This document shows positions 1 through 7,442 of a stretch of 12,993 nt of DNA, piece after piece (within the stretch, counting starts at the first letter, position 1; each line of letters begins with the position of its first letter). The notes beneath the pieces were generated by a model that was given only the letters and a program-made list of their open reading frames with translations, was not told where the DNA came from and ran no database searches. Source of the stretch: Helicobacteraceae bacterium (GTDB lineage: Bacteria > Campylobacterota > Campylobacteria > Campylobacterales > Sulfurimonadaceae); assembly GCA_015488075.1 (NCBI GenBank), contig WFOM01000106.1:1-12993 (forward strand), read 5' to 3'. The translations under genes and the position numbers were made by a program.

Positions 1-1698
1 GGAAATTTCGAATATATTTCACTTGTAGATATGAACGGAAATCTTATATATAAAAAAAGTATGGAGAAAAAAGAGAAACATTTTCCAAAATGGTTTAAAG
101 AGATTATAAACATCGAATCCGGCACGGCAACAGCGAATGTTTCATCCGGATGGCAACCTGTAGGTATACTGAAGATAAAAAGCGATGAAAATTTTGCATA
201 TAATGAACTTTATAAGGTGTTTAAAAAGCTTGTTTTTTTATTTGTAATCATATTTTTTATTTCTCTTACAGTTTCGTTTTTATTGTTAAAAGCTATACTA
301 CAACCGCTTAAAAATATACAAAAACAAGCTTTAGCAATAACTAAAAACGAGTATATAGTTCAAAAAAGTCTGCCTAAAACAACAGAACTAAAAGATGTTG
401 TTTTAGCTATAAACAAAATGGTTTTAAAGATAAAAAATATGCTTGAAAAGGCAAACAAAGAGCTAAAGGAGTTAAAAGAAAAAGAGTATATAGACTACAC
501 AACAAATCTAAACAACAGAAAATTTTTTATAAACAAGTTAAACGAGTATCTGAATGTAGAGTCTGCATTTAGGAACGGATACGCTTTTGTCGTAGCTTTT
601 AAGGGAGCCGAAATTGCCAATAAAAAGATAGGTTATAAAAAAGTTGATGAGTTATTTGTATATATAGCGGATAAAATGATGGAGATACAAAACAGATACA
701 AATATGGTGTATCTGCAAGATTAAATCCTACAGAGTTTATAGTGCTTGTGCCAAATATATCAAAAGATGAGATTGCGGTTATAGCAAAAAAAGTATTTGA
801 TGATATAAGTTTTAAAGTAAAAAATGAATTAGATAATGAGGAAGTATTTGTATGCGGAAGTTTAGTAGAATTTTCAAACAAACAAAATATATCTGAGTTT
901 TTAAGCAATATAGACAATGCCATATCAAAAGCCCAACTGCAGACTTTATGCTTTTATATTGAAGAACTAAAAGAAGACAAAGAGATCGTGTCCAAAGATA
1001 AATGGAGAAAGATACTTGCAAATGGCATTGAAAATGATAAATTCTTACTAAAAACATACCCTGTGATAAATTCCAAAGAGAAGAGTGTTTTGCATTATAC
1101 CTTAACAAGTATGTTAGAGTTTGAAGACAAAAGATACAGCTATGGCGAATTTATAGTGGCCGCTTCTCAGGTTGCTCTTTTGGATGAGGTTTATAAAAAA
1201 GTTTTGGAAATTTTATTTATCGGGTATAATGAAGCATTTGTTTCAAAAAAAATCTCCGTAAGACTCCCTTATGAATTTTTAACAAAAGAGGATACTTTGG
1301 GATTTTTGGATGAAATGCTTAAAAAACATTCTCAGTCATTAAAGTTTGATTTGATTGTAGAGATATCTGACAAATTTGTTTTTAAAGACTATAAAACCGC
1401 TTTGGTATTTAAAGAGATGTTTGAGAAATATAATGTAGCTTTGGGAATTTATGAATTTATAGGTGAAGGAAGCGATTTTGAATATTTAAAAGAAGTAGCT
1501 CCCGTATATATAAAAAGCTATAAACAATTTTTTACGACACTGGAAAAAAACAGTTTGAATGTTGTCAAAACCATATGTAATTCACTTGATATAGATTTGA
1601 TTGCTATGGGGGTAAATGATAGCGAAAGTTTAAAAGAGTTGCAAGGTTTGGGCATCTTTAAAATTCAAGGCAAGATTGCCGATGAAATGTTGCCTTGA
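1..1698 (+). CDS. lapD: LapD-like c-di-GMP receptor with degenerate GGDEF and EAL domains (5' end outside window)
   Basis: The frame is open from base 1, so the N-terminus (first membrane helix and start of the periplasmic domain) lies upstream. The Met at base 31 is internal and is residue 1 in the numbering used here. Seen in order: the end of a LapD/MoxY-type periplasmic domain with SSGWQPVG (residues 38-45), a membrane helix (about 66-88), a HAMP-like linker with coiled coil (about 89-150), a degenerate GGDEF domain (about 152-312) and a degenerate EAL domain (about 325-555). The GGDEF signature reads LNPTEF (231-236). The EAL Glu is absent near YTLTSML (356-362), and the DDFG position reads YEF (474-476). 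E444 and K495 remain. In known LapD, such a domain binds c-di-GMP without making or degrading it and sequesters the periplasmic protease LapG, which keeps a large surface adhesin attached. The same role here is inferred; no lapG or adhesin gene is in view. Confidence 0.85.
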   Translation, partial: GNFEYISLVDMNGNLIYKKSMEKKEKHFPKWFKEIINIESGTATANVSSGWQPVGILKIKSDENFAYNELYKVFKKLVFLFVIIFFISLTVSFLLLKAILQPLKNIQKQALAITKNEYIVQKSLPKTTELKDVVLAINKMVLKIKNMLEKANKELKELKEKEYIDYTTNLNNRKFFINKLNEYLNVESAFRNGYAFVVAFKGAEIANKKIGYKKVDELFVYIADKMMEIQNRYKYGVSARLNPTEFIVLVPNISKDEIAVIAKKVFDDISFKVKNELDNEEVFVCGSLVEFSNKQNISEFLSNIDNAISKAQLQTLCFYIEELKEDKEIVSKDKWRKILANGIENDKFLLKTYPVINSKEKSVLHYTLTSMLEFEDKRYSYGEFIVAASQVALLDEVYKKVLEILFIGYNEAFVSKKISVRLPYEFLTKEDTLGFLDEMLKKHSQSLKFDLIVEISDKFVFKDYKTALVFKEMFEKYNVALGIYEFIGEGSDFEYLKEVAPVYIKSYKQFFTTLEKNSLNVVKTICNSLDIDLIAMGVNDSESLKELQGLGIFKIQGKIADEMLP

Positions 1699-1703
1699 TT
1701 TTT
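1661..1703 (+). terminator. Intrinsic terminator overlapping the 3' end of lapD
   Basis: A perfect 9-bp inverted repeat, TCAAGGCAA (1665-1673) and TTGCCTTGA (1690-1698), has a 16-nt loop and is followed directly by TTTTT (1699-1703). The right arm contains the lapD stop codon, so the hairpin lies inside the coding sequence. After one mismatch, three more A-T pairs are possible outward. Read on the minus strand, the same stem is followed by ATTTTAAAG, a poorer T tract, so it might also end the metH transcript. The stem is moderate in GC, hence the confidence. Confidence 0.6.
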
Positions 1704-2760
1704 ACCCTTTGGCTTCTTCAAGCCACAGAGAAAAAAGTTTGTATGATAGTGCAAATATAACCGCTCCAAGAAAAAGTCCAAGCATACCCATCAAGATCAT
1801 ACCGCCTATGGCACCTATTATAATAACAAGCATAGGTATATCGACACCTCTTGCCATCAAAACAGGTTTTAACACCCCATCAATTCCTCCGACTATTAGC
1901 ATATAAACCGCAAACACTATCTCTGCTATACCGCTATCTATACTGAAAGCATAAGCTATAACAGGACCTATGACTATCAAAGTCGGTAGTTGTATGATGG
2001 TCAGTATCATGATAAAAACAGACCAAAGAGGTGCCAAAGGGATACCCATCAAAAGCATACCGACAAGTGCAAGCATAGCCTGAATTATGGCAACGCCTAC
2101 AACTCCGTTTGCTACACTTCTGACGGTCAAAACAGACAAATCTCCCCACTCCTTTCCCTTGTCACCGAGAAGACGTTCCATCAAGCGGTAGTAAAATTTC
2201 GAAGCATTTTCTTTTGAGATCAGTAAAAAAGCAGCTACTATCAGTGATGCCACACTTGTTGCAACAAGGCTGAGTATATTTTTTACAATTTTTGCCGCTT
2301 TTTCCAGCACTGTTTTTATCTCGTTTGAATATTTTTTGAGTGTCTCTTCGAAATTGTTGTATCCGTTTTCCCACAGTTCATATGTTTTTTCGCCTATAAC
2401 AGGCCACTCTTTTACATTTTGTGTCGGTTTTGGAATGATGTTTTTTTGCTCTTTTACAGCAGTTATAATCTTGCTTGAGCTTCCTATAATCTGGTCTGAT
2501 AGCATCCATGTAGGGACTATCAGTGCAACAGAAGACAAAACGGCAAAAGCTATTATAACCTTTTTTCTGCTACCTATAATTTTTTCAAGTTTGTCTATAA
2601 CCGGTGAGAAGGCAACGGCCAACACTATAGCCCATAAAATGATTCCCAAAAAAGGCTTTGTTATCAAAAACGATATATAAAACAGCAAAAACAAAAGTCC
2701 CAGTTTTAAGGCTATCTCTACGGCGACACTTACAAGCTCTTCTCTTTTTTCTAAATCCAT
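1702..2760 (-). CDS. AI-2E/PerM family membrane transport protein
   Basis: The 352-residue, strongly hydrophobic protein has the usual length and layout of the AI-2E transporter (PerM/YdiK/TqsA) family. It has N-terminal helices (about 17-55 and 67-86), an amphipathic extra-membrane stretch (about 88-160), then a helical core. Family-like segments include ANGVVGVAIIQAML (217-230), LKPVLMARGVDIPML (297-311) and the Gly-rich IGAIGGMILMGMLGLFLG (315-332). Family members have been linked to autoinducer-2 export or to Na+/H+ antiport, so the substrate cannot be assigned here. The gene starts 9 nt after metH on the same strand. Its ribosome site AGGA (2768-2771, minus strand) overlaps the metH stop codon, which suggests translational coupling. 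Its stop codon is 3 nt from that of the convergent lapD gene. Confidence 0.88.
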   Translation of the reverse strand: MDLEKREELVSVAVEIALKLGLLFLLFYISFLITKPFLGIILWAIVLAVAFSPVIDKLEKIIGSRKKVIIAFAVLSSVALIVPTWMLSDQIIGSSSKIITAVKEQKNIIPKPTQNVKEWPVIGEKTYELWENGYNNFEETLKKYSNEIKTVLEKAAKIVKNILSLVATSVASLIVAAFLLISKENASKFYYRLMERLLGDKGKEWGDLSVLTVRSVANGVVGVAIIQAMLALVGMLLMGIPLAPLWSVFIMILTIIQLPTLIVIGPVIAYAFSIDSGIAEIVFAVYMLIVGGIDGVLKPVLMARGVDIPMLVIIIGAIGGMILMGMLGLFLGAVIFALSYKLFSLWLEEAKG

Positions 2761-2767
2761 TCGTTTT

Positions 2768-2771
2768 TCCT
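2768..2771 (-). promoter_or_regulatory. Ribosome binding site of the AI-2E family gene inside the metH stop region
   Basis: On the minus strand the sequence reads TAGGAAAAACGAATG. AGGA lies 7 nt before the ATG and shares two bases with the metH TAG stop. This supports the start at 2760 and coupled translation of the two genes. Confidence 0.6.
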
Positions 2772-5700
2772 ATACATTGTAGTAAGTTGCCTGTGGATGA
2801 TGCACCACAAGCGCCACGGTTGACTGTTCAGGATGTATCTGGAATGTTTCACTTAATGTTATGCCAAATTCTTCAGGTTTTAACAAATCAAACAGTGGTT
2901 TGTTTAGTTCCAAATCCGGACAAGCAGGATAACCAAAAGAGTATCTTGCCCCCTGGTATCTGTTCATCCTGACATCACTTAGTGTTGCACCTTCGTCATC
3001 TTTAAGTATATCCAAATCGATTCTTATTTGTTTATGAACCATCTCAGCCAAAGCTTCAGCCAACTCAACTCCAAGACCGTGAATCTGGTAGTATCTGTTA
3101 TACTCACCTTTTTCATAAAAAATTTTCTCATACTCACTTATCTTGCTTCCGGCACTTACACAGGTAAATGCTACTACATCGTGTCGGTCGCTTCTGAAAA
3201 AATCACTCAAAGCTCTGTGAGGTTTTTTTCTTTGCCTTGGGAAGTTAAACTCTTTTATCGCACGACCTATGACATTTTCAAGAGGTTCTTTGTTTATATC
3301 GTTTTCGTCTCTCCACCCTTCACTCTCATCAAACACTAGCAGTGTGGTATCATCACCTCTTGCAGGGTAGTATCCGTATATAACCGTAGGTTCAAAAAGG
3401 TTTTCATTTAAAAATATATCTTTTAGCTCATGATAAACAGGCCATACTTTTGTGTCTATTAGCTCTTTGTATTTTTCTTTGTCCATCCCTTTTGAGCCAA
3501 AACCCCATCTTTGCTTAAAAAGCATTTTATGGTTTATCCACTCAAATGCCAACTCTTTTTGTTTGTCTGTCAGTTGCATTACTCTTCTACCCCAAAAAGG
3601 CGGAGTAGGGATTTTGTTGTCTCTTGATGGCATTTTTATCTGGCTTAGAGGCGGTATGACAACTTCCTCTTTTTTTTCTTCGTCTCCACCGCCCTCACCG
3701 TCATTTGGTCGTATCTTTATGTCGAAGTTTTTAGCCTCTATCCTGCTCATGGCAGTTACCCCGTCAAATGCATCACGACAGTAAAATATAGGTCCTTTGT
3801 AAATCGGTCTGCAAAAATCATCTACAAATCCTTTTGTAAGTGCCGCTCCACCTAACATGATTGGTATATCTATACCCTCATTAGTTAGATACTCTAAATT
3901 CTCTTTCATAACTTGAGTAGATTTTACTAAAAGTCCACTCATACCTATAGCATTTGCGTTATGCTCTTTATAGGCTTTAACAAAATCCTCTATCTCAACC
4001 TTTATACCGAGATTTATAACTTTATAACCGTTGTTTGTTAGTATGATATCAACAAGATTTTTACCGACATCATGAACATCACCTTTAACCGTTCCAAGTA
4101 TAAGTGTTGTTTCGCTGGCTTTTTCAACTTTTGGCAGATAAGGGTTTAGATAATCAACCGTTGCTTTCATTGTCTCGGCACTTTGAAGCACAAAAGGGAG
4201 TTGCATCTCCCCTTTTCCAAAAAGCTCACCTATTACTTTCATACCGTCAATCAAAATTTCATTTACTATTTTCTCAGCAGGGATTTTGTGTCTTACCTCT
4301 TCAACAAGAGGTATCATCCTCTCTTTGTCACCATCCATTAAGAGTTTTTTTATTTTTTCTTCATCACTCAGTTTCTCATACTCTTCATCGGCTTGGTTTG
4401 AATCTATAGCCTCTTTGCTGGAGAAGTGGTTTATAAACTCAAAGAGTGCATTTTCACTTTTGTTAAAGATAAGGTTATCGCAAACCTCAATGTCTTCTTT
4501 TGGTATTTTGTTTATAGGGATTATGTGCTTTACATTTATGATAACACTGCTAAGCCCTGCTTCAATGCAGTGGTGAAGAAAAACCGAGTTTAGATACGGT
4601 CTTGCATTTTTGTCAAGTCCGAACGATATGTTGGAAAGCCCCAGAGTCGTTCCAACTTCAGGATGTCTTTTTGAAAACTCTCTTATGGCTTCAATGGTGT
4701 TTATACCTGCATCTTTATACTCATCATCACCGCTTCCAAGAGTAAATGTCAAAAGGTCAAACACCAAATCTTCAGGGTCAATTCCATGTTTTTTGGTGGC
4801 TAGTTCGTATATCCTTTCTGCCACTTCTATCTTTCTTTCGAAACTTTTAGCCATCCCTTCTTCATCTATTACAAGACAAACCAGACTTGCACCAAACCTT
4901 TTTGCAAGTTTACAAATCGCATCAAATTTTTCTATCCCGTCTTCAAGGTTTACTGAGTTGATGATAGGTTTTCCGCCTATTTGTTTAAGAGCAATCTCAA
5001 GTGCTTTTACCTGGGTAGAGTCTGGCATAAGAGGGATGGAAATTTTTTGGGCATAGCGGCTTATGACCTCTTTCATATCTTTGCTTTCGTCTCTTCCGGC
5101 AAATCCAACAGACACATCAAGCAGGTGTGCACCGTCTCTTACCTGAGCCTGAGCAACACTTAAAGTTCCTTCATAATCTTCAGCAAGTAGCAGTTCTCTA
5201 AAAGCTTTTGAACCTGTTGCATTGCTCCTTTCACCAATTAAAAGTGGTGGTGGAGTCTGTTTCAGATCAACTTTGCCAAAAAGTGATGCAAGAGCTTTGT
5301 TTTGTCTGCCGCTTGGAGGTTTTGGGGTGATGTTTTTGACTCTGTCAACCAAAGCTTTTATATGTTGAGGAGTAGTTCCGCAACACCCACCCAAAAAGCT
5401 TACTCCGTCAAACTCCAAAAAAGTTTCCTGTTTTGTTGCAAACTCGTCCGGTCCCATAGGGTAATATGTGTAGCCTCCTCTGTTTTGAGGAAGTCCAGCA
5501 TTTGCATGCACACTTATAGGTTTATGCCACAATTCGCTTAGAGTTTTTAAATGCCTTTTTACCTGATCTGGACCTGTTCCGCAGTTAAAACCAAGTGAGA
5601 GTATATTAAACGGCTCCATTATGGTAGCTATAGTGGAAGCATCTGTTCCTATAAGCATTGTTCCGCTTAGCTCAATAGTAACTGATACCATCATAGGTAT

Positions 5701-6261
5701 ATCTTTAGCTCTTTCTTTTGAAGCATCCTCACATGCATGAAGGGCAGCTTTGATTTGAAGCGGATCCTGGCATGTCTCAAGCAAAAATATATCCACTCCG
5801 CCGTCAATGAGGCCCAATGCAGTCTCTTTGTATCCCTCATACATCTCATCATATTCTATATGCCCCAAAGATGGGAGCTTTGTCCCGGGACCGATTGAGC
5901 CAAGACAAAATCTCGGATGGTCTTTTGTAGAGAATTTTTCACACATATCTTTAACAAGTTTTGCCCCGGCTTTGCTTAGTTCATATGCTCTCTCGCCTAT
6001 ATCATACTCATCCAAAACCCATCTAAAACTACCAAAGGTGTTTGTAGTGATTAGATCTGCTCCTGCGGTGAGATAAGCAGAAAATATCTCTTTTAAGACT
6101 TCAGGGGCGGTTGCATTTAACAGTTCATTGCATCCCTCTTTGCCTTCCCATGCCTCTTTTGGGATTTTTTTCTCTTTTTGCTGGAGCTGTGTTCCCATAG
6201 CCCCGTCTATGATAATGGGTCGGGTTTTTATGGTATCTAAGATATATCTTTTTGTATCCAT
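2770..6261 (-). CDS. metH: Cobalamin-dependent methionine synthase (MetH)
   Basis: This cytoplasmic enzyme transfers the methyl group of 5-methyltetrahydrofolate through cob(I)alamin to homocysteine, giving methionine. At 1163 residues it is full length and has all modules in the standard order. The homocysteine domain (about 1-310) has DGAMGTQLQ (19-27) and the zinc cysteines C227, C293 and C294 (GGCCGTTP). The pterin-binding domain (about 335-600) starts at LLIGERSNATGS. The helical cap (about 630-715) precedes the B12 domain (about 716-845), which carries DVHDVG (728-733) with axial-ligand H730. The reactivation/AdoMet domain (about 895-1163) has GYPACPD (1110-1116). A Gly/Asp/Glu/Lys-rich linker (about 852-867) separates the last two domains. 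Nothing is missing or frameshifted. The start at 6261 lacks a strong ribosome site (only AAAAAGAA upstream) but agrees with the family N-terminus. It is the first gene of a two-gene transcript with the AI-2E family gene. Confidence 0.97.
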   Translation of the reverse strand: MDTKRYILDTIKTRPIIIDGAMGTQLQQKEKKIPKEAWEGKEGCNELLNATAPEVLKEIFSAYLTAGADLITTNTFGSFRWVLDEYDIGERAYELSKAGAKLVKDMCEKFSTKDHPRFCLGSIGPGTKLPSLGHIEYDEMYEGYKETALGLIDGGVDIFLLETCQDPLQIKAALHACEDASKERAKDIPMMVSVTIELSGTMLIGTDASTIATIMEPFNILSLGFNCGTGPDQVKRHLKTLSELWHKPISVHANAGLPQNRGGYTYYPMGPDEFATKQETFLEFDGVSFLGGCCGTTPQHIKALVDRVKNITPKPPSGRQNKALASLFGKVDLKQTPPPLLIGERSNATGSKAFRELLLAEDYEGTLSVAQAQVRDGAHLLDVSVGFAGRDESKDMKEVISRYAQKISIPLMPDSTQVKALEIALKQIGGKPIINSVNLEDGIEKFDAICKLAKRFGASLVCLVIDEEGMAKSFERKIEVAERIYELATKKHGIDPEDLVFDLLTFTLGSGDDEYKDAGINTIEAIREFSKRHPEVGTTLGLSNISFGLDKNARPYLNSVFLHHCIEAGLSSVIINVKHIIPINKIPKEDIEVCDNLIFNKSENALFEFINHFSSKEAIDSNQADEEYEKLSDEEKIKKLLMDGDKERMIPLVEEVRHKIPAEKIVNEILIDGMKVIGELFGKGEMQLPFVLQSAETMKATVDYLNPYLPKVEKASETTLILGTVKGDVHDVGKNLVDIILTNNGYKVINLGIKVEIEDFVKAYKEHNANAIGMSGLLVKSTQVMKENLEYLTNEGIDIPIMLGGAALTKGFVDDFCRPIYKGPIFYCRDAFDGVTAMSRIEAKNFDIKIRPNDGEGGGDEEKKEEVVIPPLSQIKMPSRDNKIPTPPFWGRRVMQLTDKQKELAFEWINHKMLFKQRWGFGSKGMDKEKYKELIDTKVWPVYHELKDIFLNENLFEPTVIYGYYPARGDDTTLLVFDESEGWRDENDINKEPLENVIGRAIKEFNFPRQRKKPHRALSDFFRSDRHDVVAFTCVSAGSKISEYEKIFYEKGEYNRYYQIHGLGVELAEALAEMVHKQIRIDLDILKDDEGATLSDVRMNRYQGARYSFGYPACPDLELNKPLFDLLKPEEFGITLSETFQIHPEQSTVALVVHHPQATYYNV

Positions 6262-6287
6262 ATATATTCTTTTTGTATTTTTTTAAA

Positions 6288-6297
6288 ATTTTATCTA
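6288..6297 (-). promoter_or_regulatory. Candidate -10 region for metH
   Basis: On the minus strand TAGATAAAAT lies about 27 nt upstream of the metH ATG, inside AT-rich DNA. TAAAAT is an acceptable vegetative -10. The placement would give a leader of roughly 20 nt. The region is so AT-rich that this match is weak evidence. Confidence 0.35.
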
Positions 6298-6321
6298 AAA
6301 ATATATAAAATAAAAATGTGG

Positions 6322-6327
6322 TATAAT
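6322..6327 (+). promoter_or_regulatory. Vegetative -10 box (TATAAT) for the lipoprotein/barrel operon
   Basis: An exact TATAAT sits 32 nt before the lipoprotein ATG, preceded by AT-rich DNA with T tracts as in Campylobacterota sigma-70 promoters, which usually lack a clear -35. Transcription would start near 6333. It faces away from metH across the 98-nt divergent region. Confidence 0.65.
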
Positions 6328-6344
6328 GTGGATAGCCTAAATTT

Positions 6345-6350
6345 AGGAGG
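6345..6350 (+). promoter_or_regulatory. Strong ribosome binding site AGGAGG for the lipoprotein gene
   Basis: A full AGGAGG lies 9 nt before the ATG at 6360. It is the best Shine-Dalgarno match among the gene starts I inspected in the window and fixes the start of the lipoprotein. Confidence 0.75.
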
Positions 6351-6359
6351 GATTTAAAA

Positions 6360-7433
6360 ATGAAAATGTTCAGTATATTGTTGGTTTTTGTTGTCGGTTT
6401 TTCATTTATAGGATGTAAAGATAACAAAGATGCAAACTGCAGGCTTGATGTTCAAAAAGCTATAGACAAAGGTGATTTTAACACGGCTATAAGCAAGCTT
6501 CAAAATGAGTGTAAAACAGCTTACAGCCAAAGTGATTTAAATTATAATCTTGCAACTGCATATATGGGTGCGGCAGGATACAGTGTCAGTGATATTTTAA
6601 AAAATGCCATAAATGCACAAAACTCTTCTTCGTCATCTTTTGCGGCATTTTTAAAACAAACAAGCTCAAACAGTAAAGCTTATTCACTTGATTATTTGCA
6701 AAAAGCAAAAACTTATTATTTAAAGTCTCTAAACAAAAACGGAAGTTCAAATCTAGCAACTGTTTGTTCTAACAGAAGTTTGCAAAATATACCGAGAGTC
6801 AGCAACATATGTCTGTATGGAAGTGTGCTTTTGGTTTCCAAATTTGCTTCTAGTTTGTCGCTGCTTACCAAAAATATTGCAGGAAGTATCAGCAGTATAG
6901 AAAACAGTAACGGAGTTCAGCCGGACAGTATGAAAGCAAGTGTTGATGCACTAGCTTGGGCGGCAAATCAAACACTACCAAACGGCTCAACCATAACTCC
7001 GACTCTTGTAACCATTTCAGGAACAGCTTACAAACATTTAAAAGTTTTTCAAAACGGTAAAACATTTTACAGACTTGCAGATTCATCTGCACCAAGTCTG
7101 ACTAGTTCAACAGTGCTTACTGAGGGATACTGCGATACAAACGGGAACAAATCAAACTGCAACGGCATAGAAAACAGTGACGGCTCTATAGATATCACAA
7201 ATCCAAATGCTTCAAACTGTTATGCATGCCCTGTATTGGTTAACGGTTCACCTGCTACAACAAGTTCTGTTTTAGTAGATAACTTTAACGAAGCGGTAAA
7301 TGCCGTAAGTGCCATAGCCGGAAACAGTAACTCAAGTGTCAAAAGCTCTATAAACAGTTTTAAAAGCAATATTGACACAAACGGTGACGGAAGTGTTTCT
7401 CTAACAGAGATAATAAACTATCTAAACAAATAG
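6360..7433 (+). CDS. Secreted lipoprotein of unknown function with C-terminal EF-hand loop
   Basis: I do not recognise a named family. The 357-residue protein begins with a lipoprotein signal peptide: a short basic start, a hydrophobic stretch (about 3-17) and a lipobox-like FIGC, which makes C19 the likely lipidated residue. Residues about 27-85 (KAIDKGDFNTAISKLQ, then LNYNLATAYMG) look like one or two TPR-type helical hairpins. A Ser-rich stretch follows (about 88-106). Eight further cysteines (27, 51, 136, 151, 258, 267, 287, 290) could form disulfides in the periplasm. The C-terminus has a canonical 12-residue EF-hand loop, DTNGDGSVSLTE (339-350), with Asp/Asn/Asp at positions 1, 3 and 5 and Glu at 12, so calcium binding is likely. 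A strong AGGAGG and a TATAAT promoter support the start. The stop is 9 nt before the start of an outer-membrane barrel gene, so the two are probably co-expressed and may act together at the cell surface. That partnership is inferred. Confidence 0.85.
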   Translation: MKMFSILLVFVVGFSFIGCKDNKDANCRLDVQKAIDKGDFNTAISKLQNECKTAYSQSDLNYNLATAYMGAAGYSVSDILKNAINAQNSSSSSFAAFLKQTSSNSKAYSLDYLQKAKTYYLKSLNKNGSSNLATVCSNRSLQNIPRVSNICLYGSVLLVSKFASSLSLLTKNIAGSISSIENSNGVQPDSMKASVDALAWAANQTLPNGSTITPTLVTISGTAYKHLKVFQNGKTFYRLADSSAPSLTSSTVLTEGYCDTNGNKSNCNGIENSDGSIDITNPNASNCYACPVLVNGSPATTSSVLVDNFNEAVNAVSAIAGNSNSSVKSSINSFKSNIDTNGDGSVSLTEIINYLNK

Positions 7434-7442
7434 GGGTTGATT

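Noticed and set aside
3452..3784. 110-codon plus-strand open frame opposite the metH linker region
   Set aside because: The runs of Ser and Pro come from the antisense of Glu/Gly/Lys codons in the metH linker. No start signal was seen.
4610..5056. 148-codon open frame on the plus strand opposite metH
   Set aside because: It lies wholly inside the intact metH gene. Its translation is Ser/Leu/Phe-rich without a recognisable domain, and I see no ribosome site. It is a shadow of metH.
6281..6311. AT-rich partial palindrome (ATTTTAT...ATAAAAT) between metH and the lipoprotein gene
   Set aside because: The region is nearly pure A and T, so such matches are expected by chance. It has no GC stem and no operator-like symmetry.
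6125..6427. 100-codon minus-strand open frame spanning the metH start and divergent promoter region
   Set aside because: It covers both the promoter region and the first codons of two well-supported genes in another frame. Its Lys/Tyr-rich part is just AT-rich intergenic DNA.
7437..7442. TTG start two codons before the barrel gene ATG
   Set aside because: The ribosome site AGGGG ends at 7436, directly against this TTG. The ATG at 7443 has normal spacing and a normal signal-peptide start.
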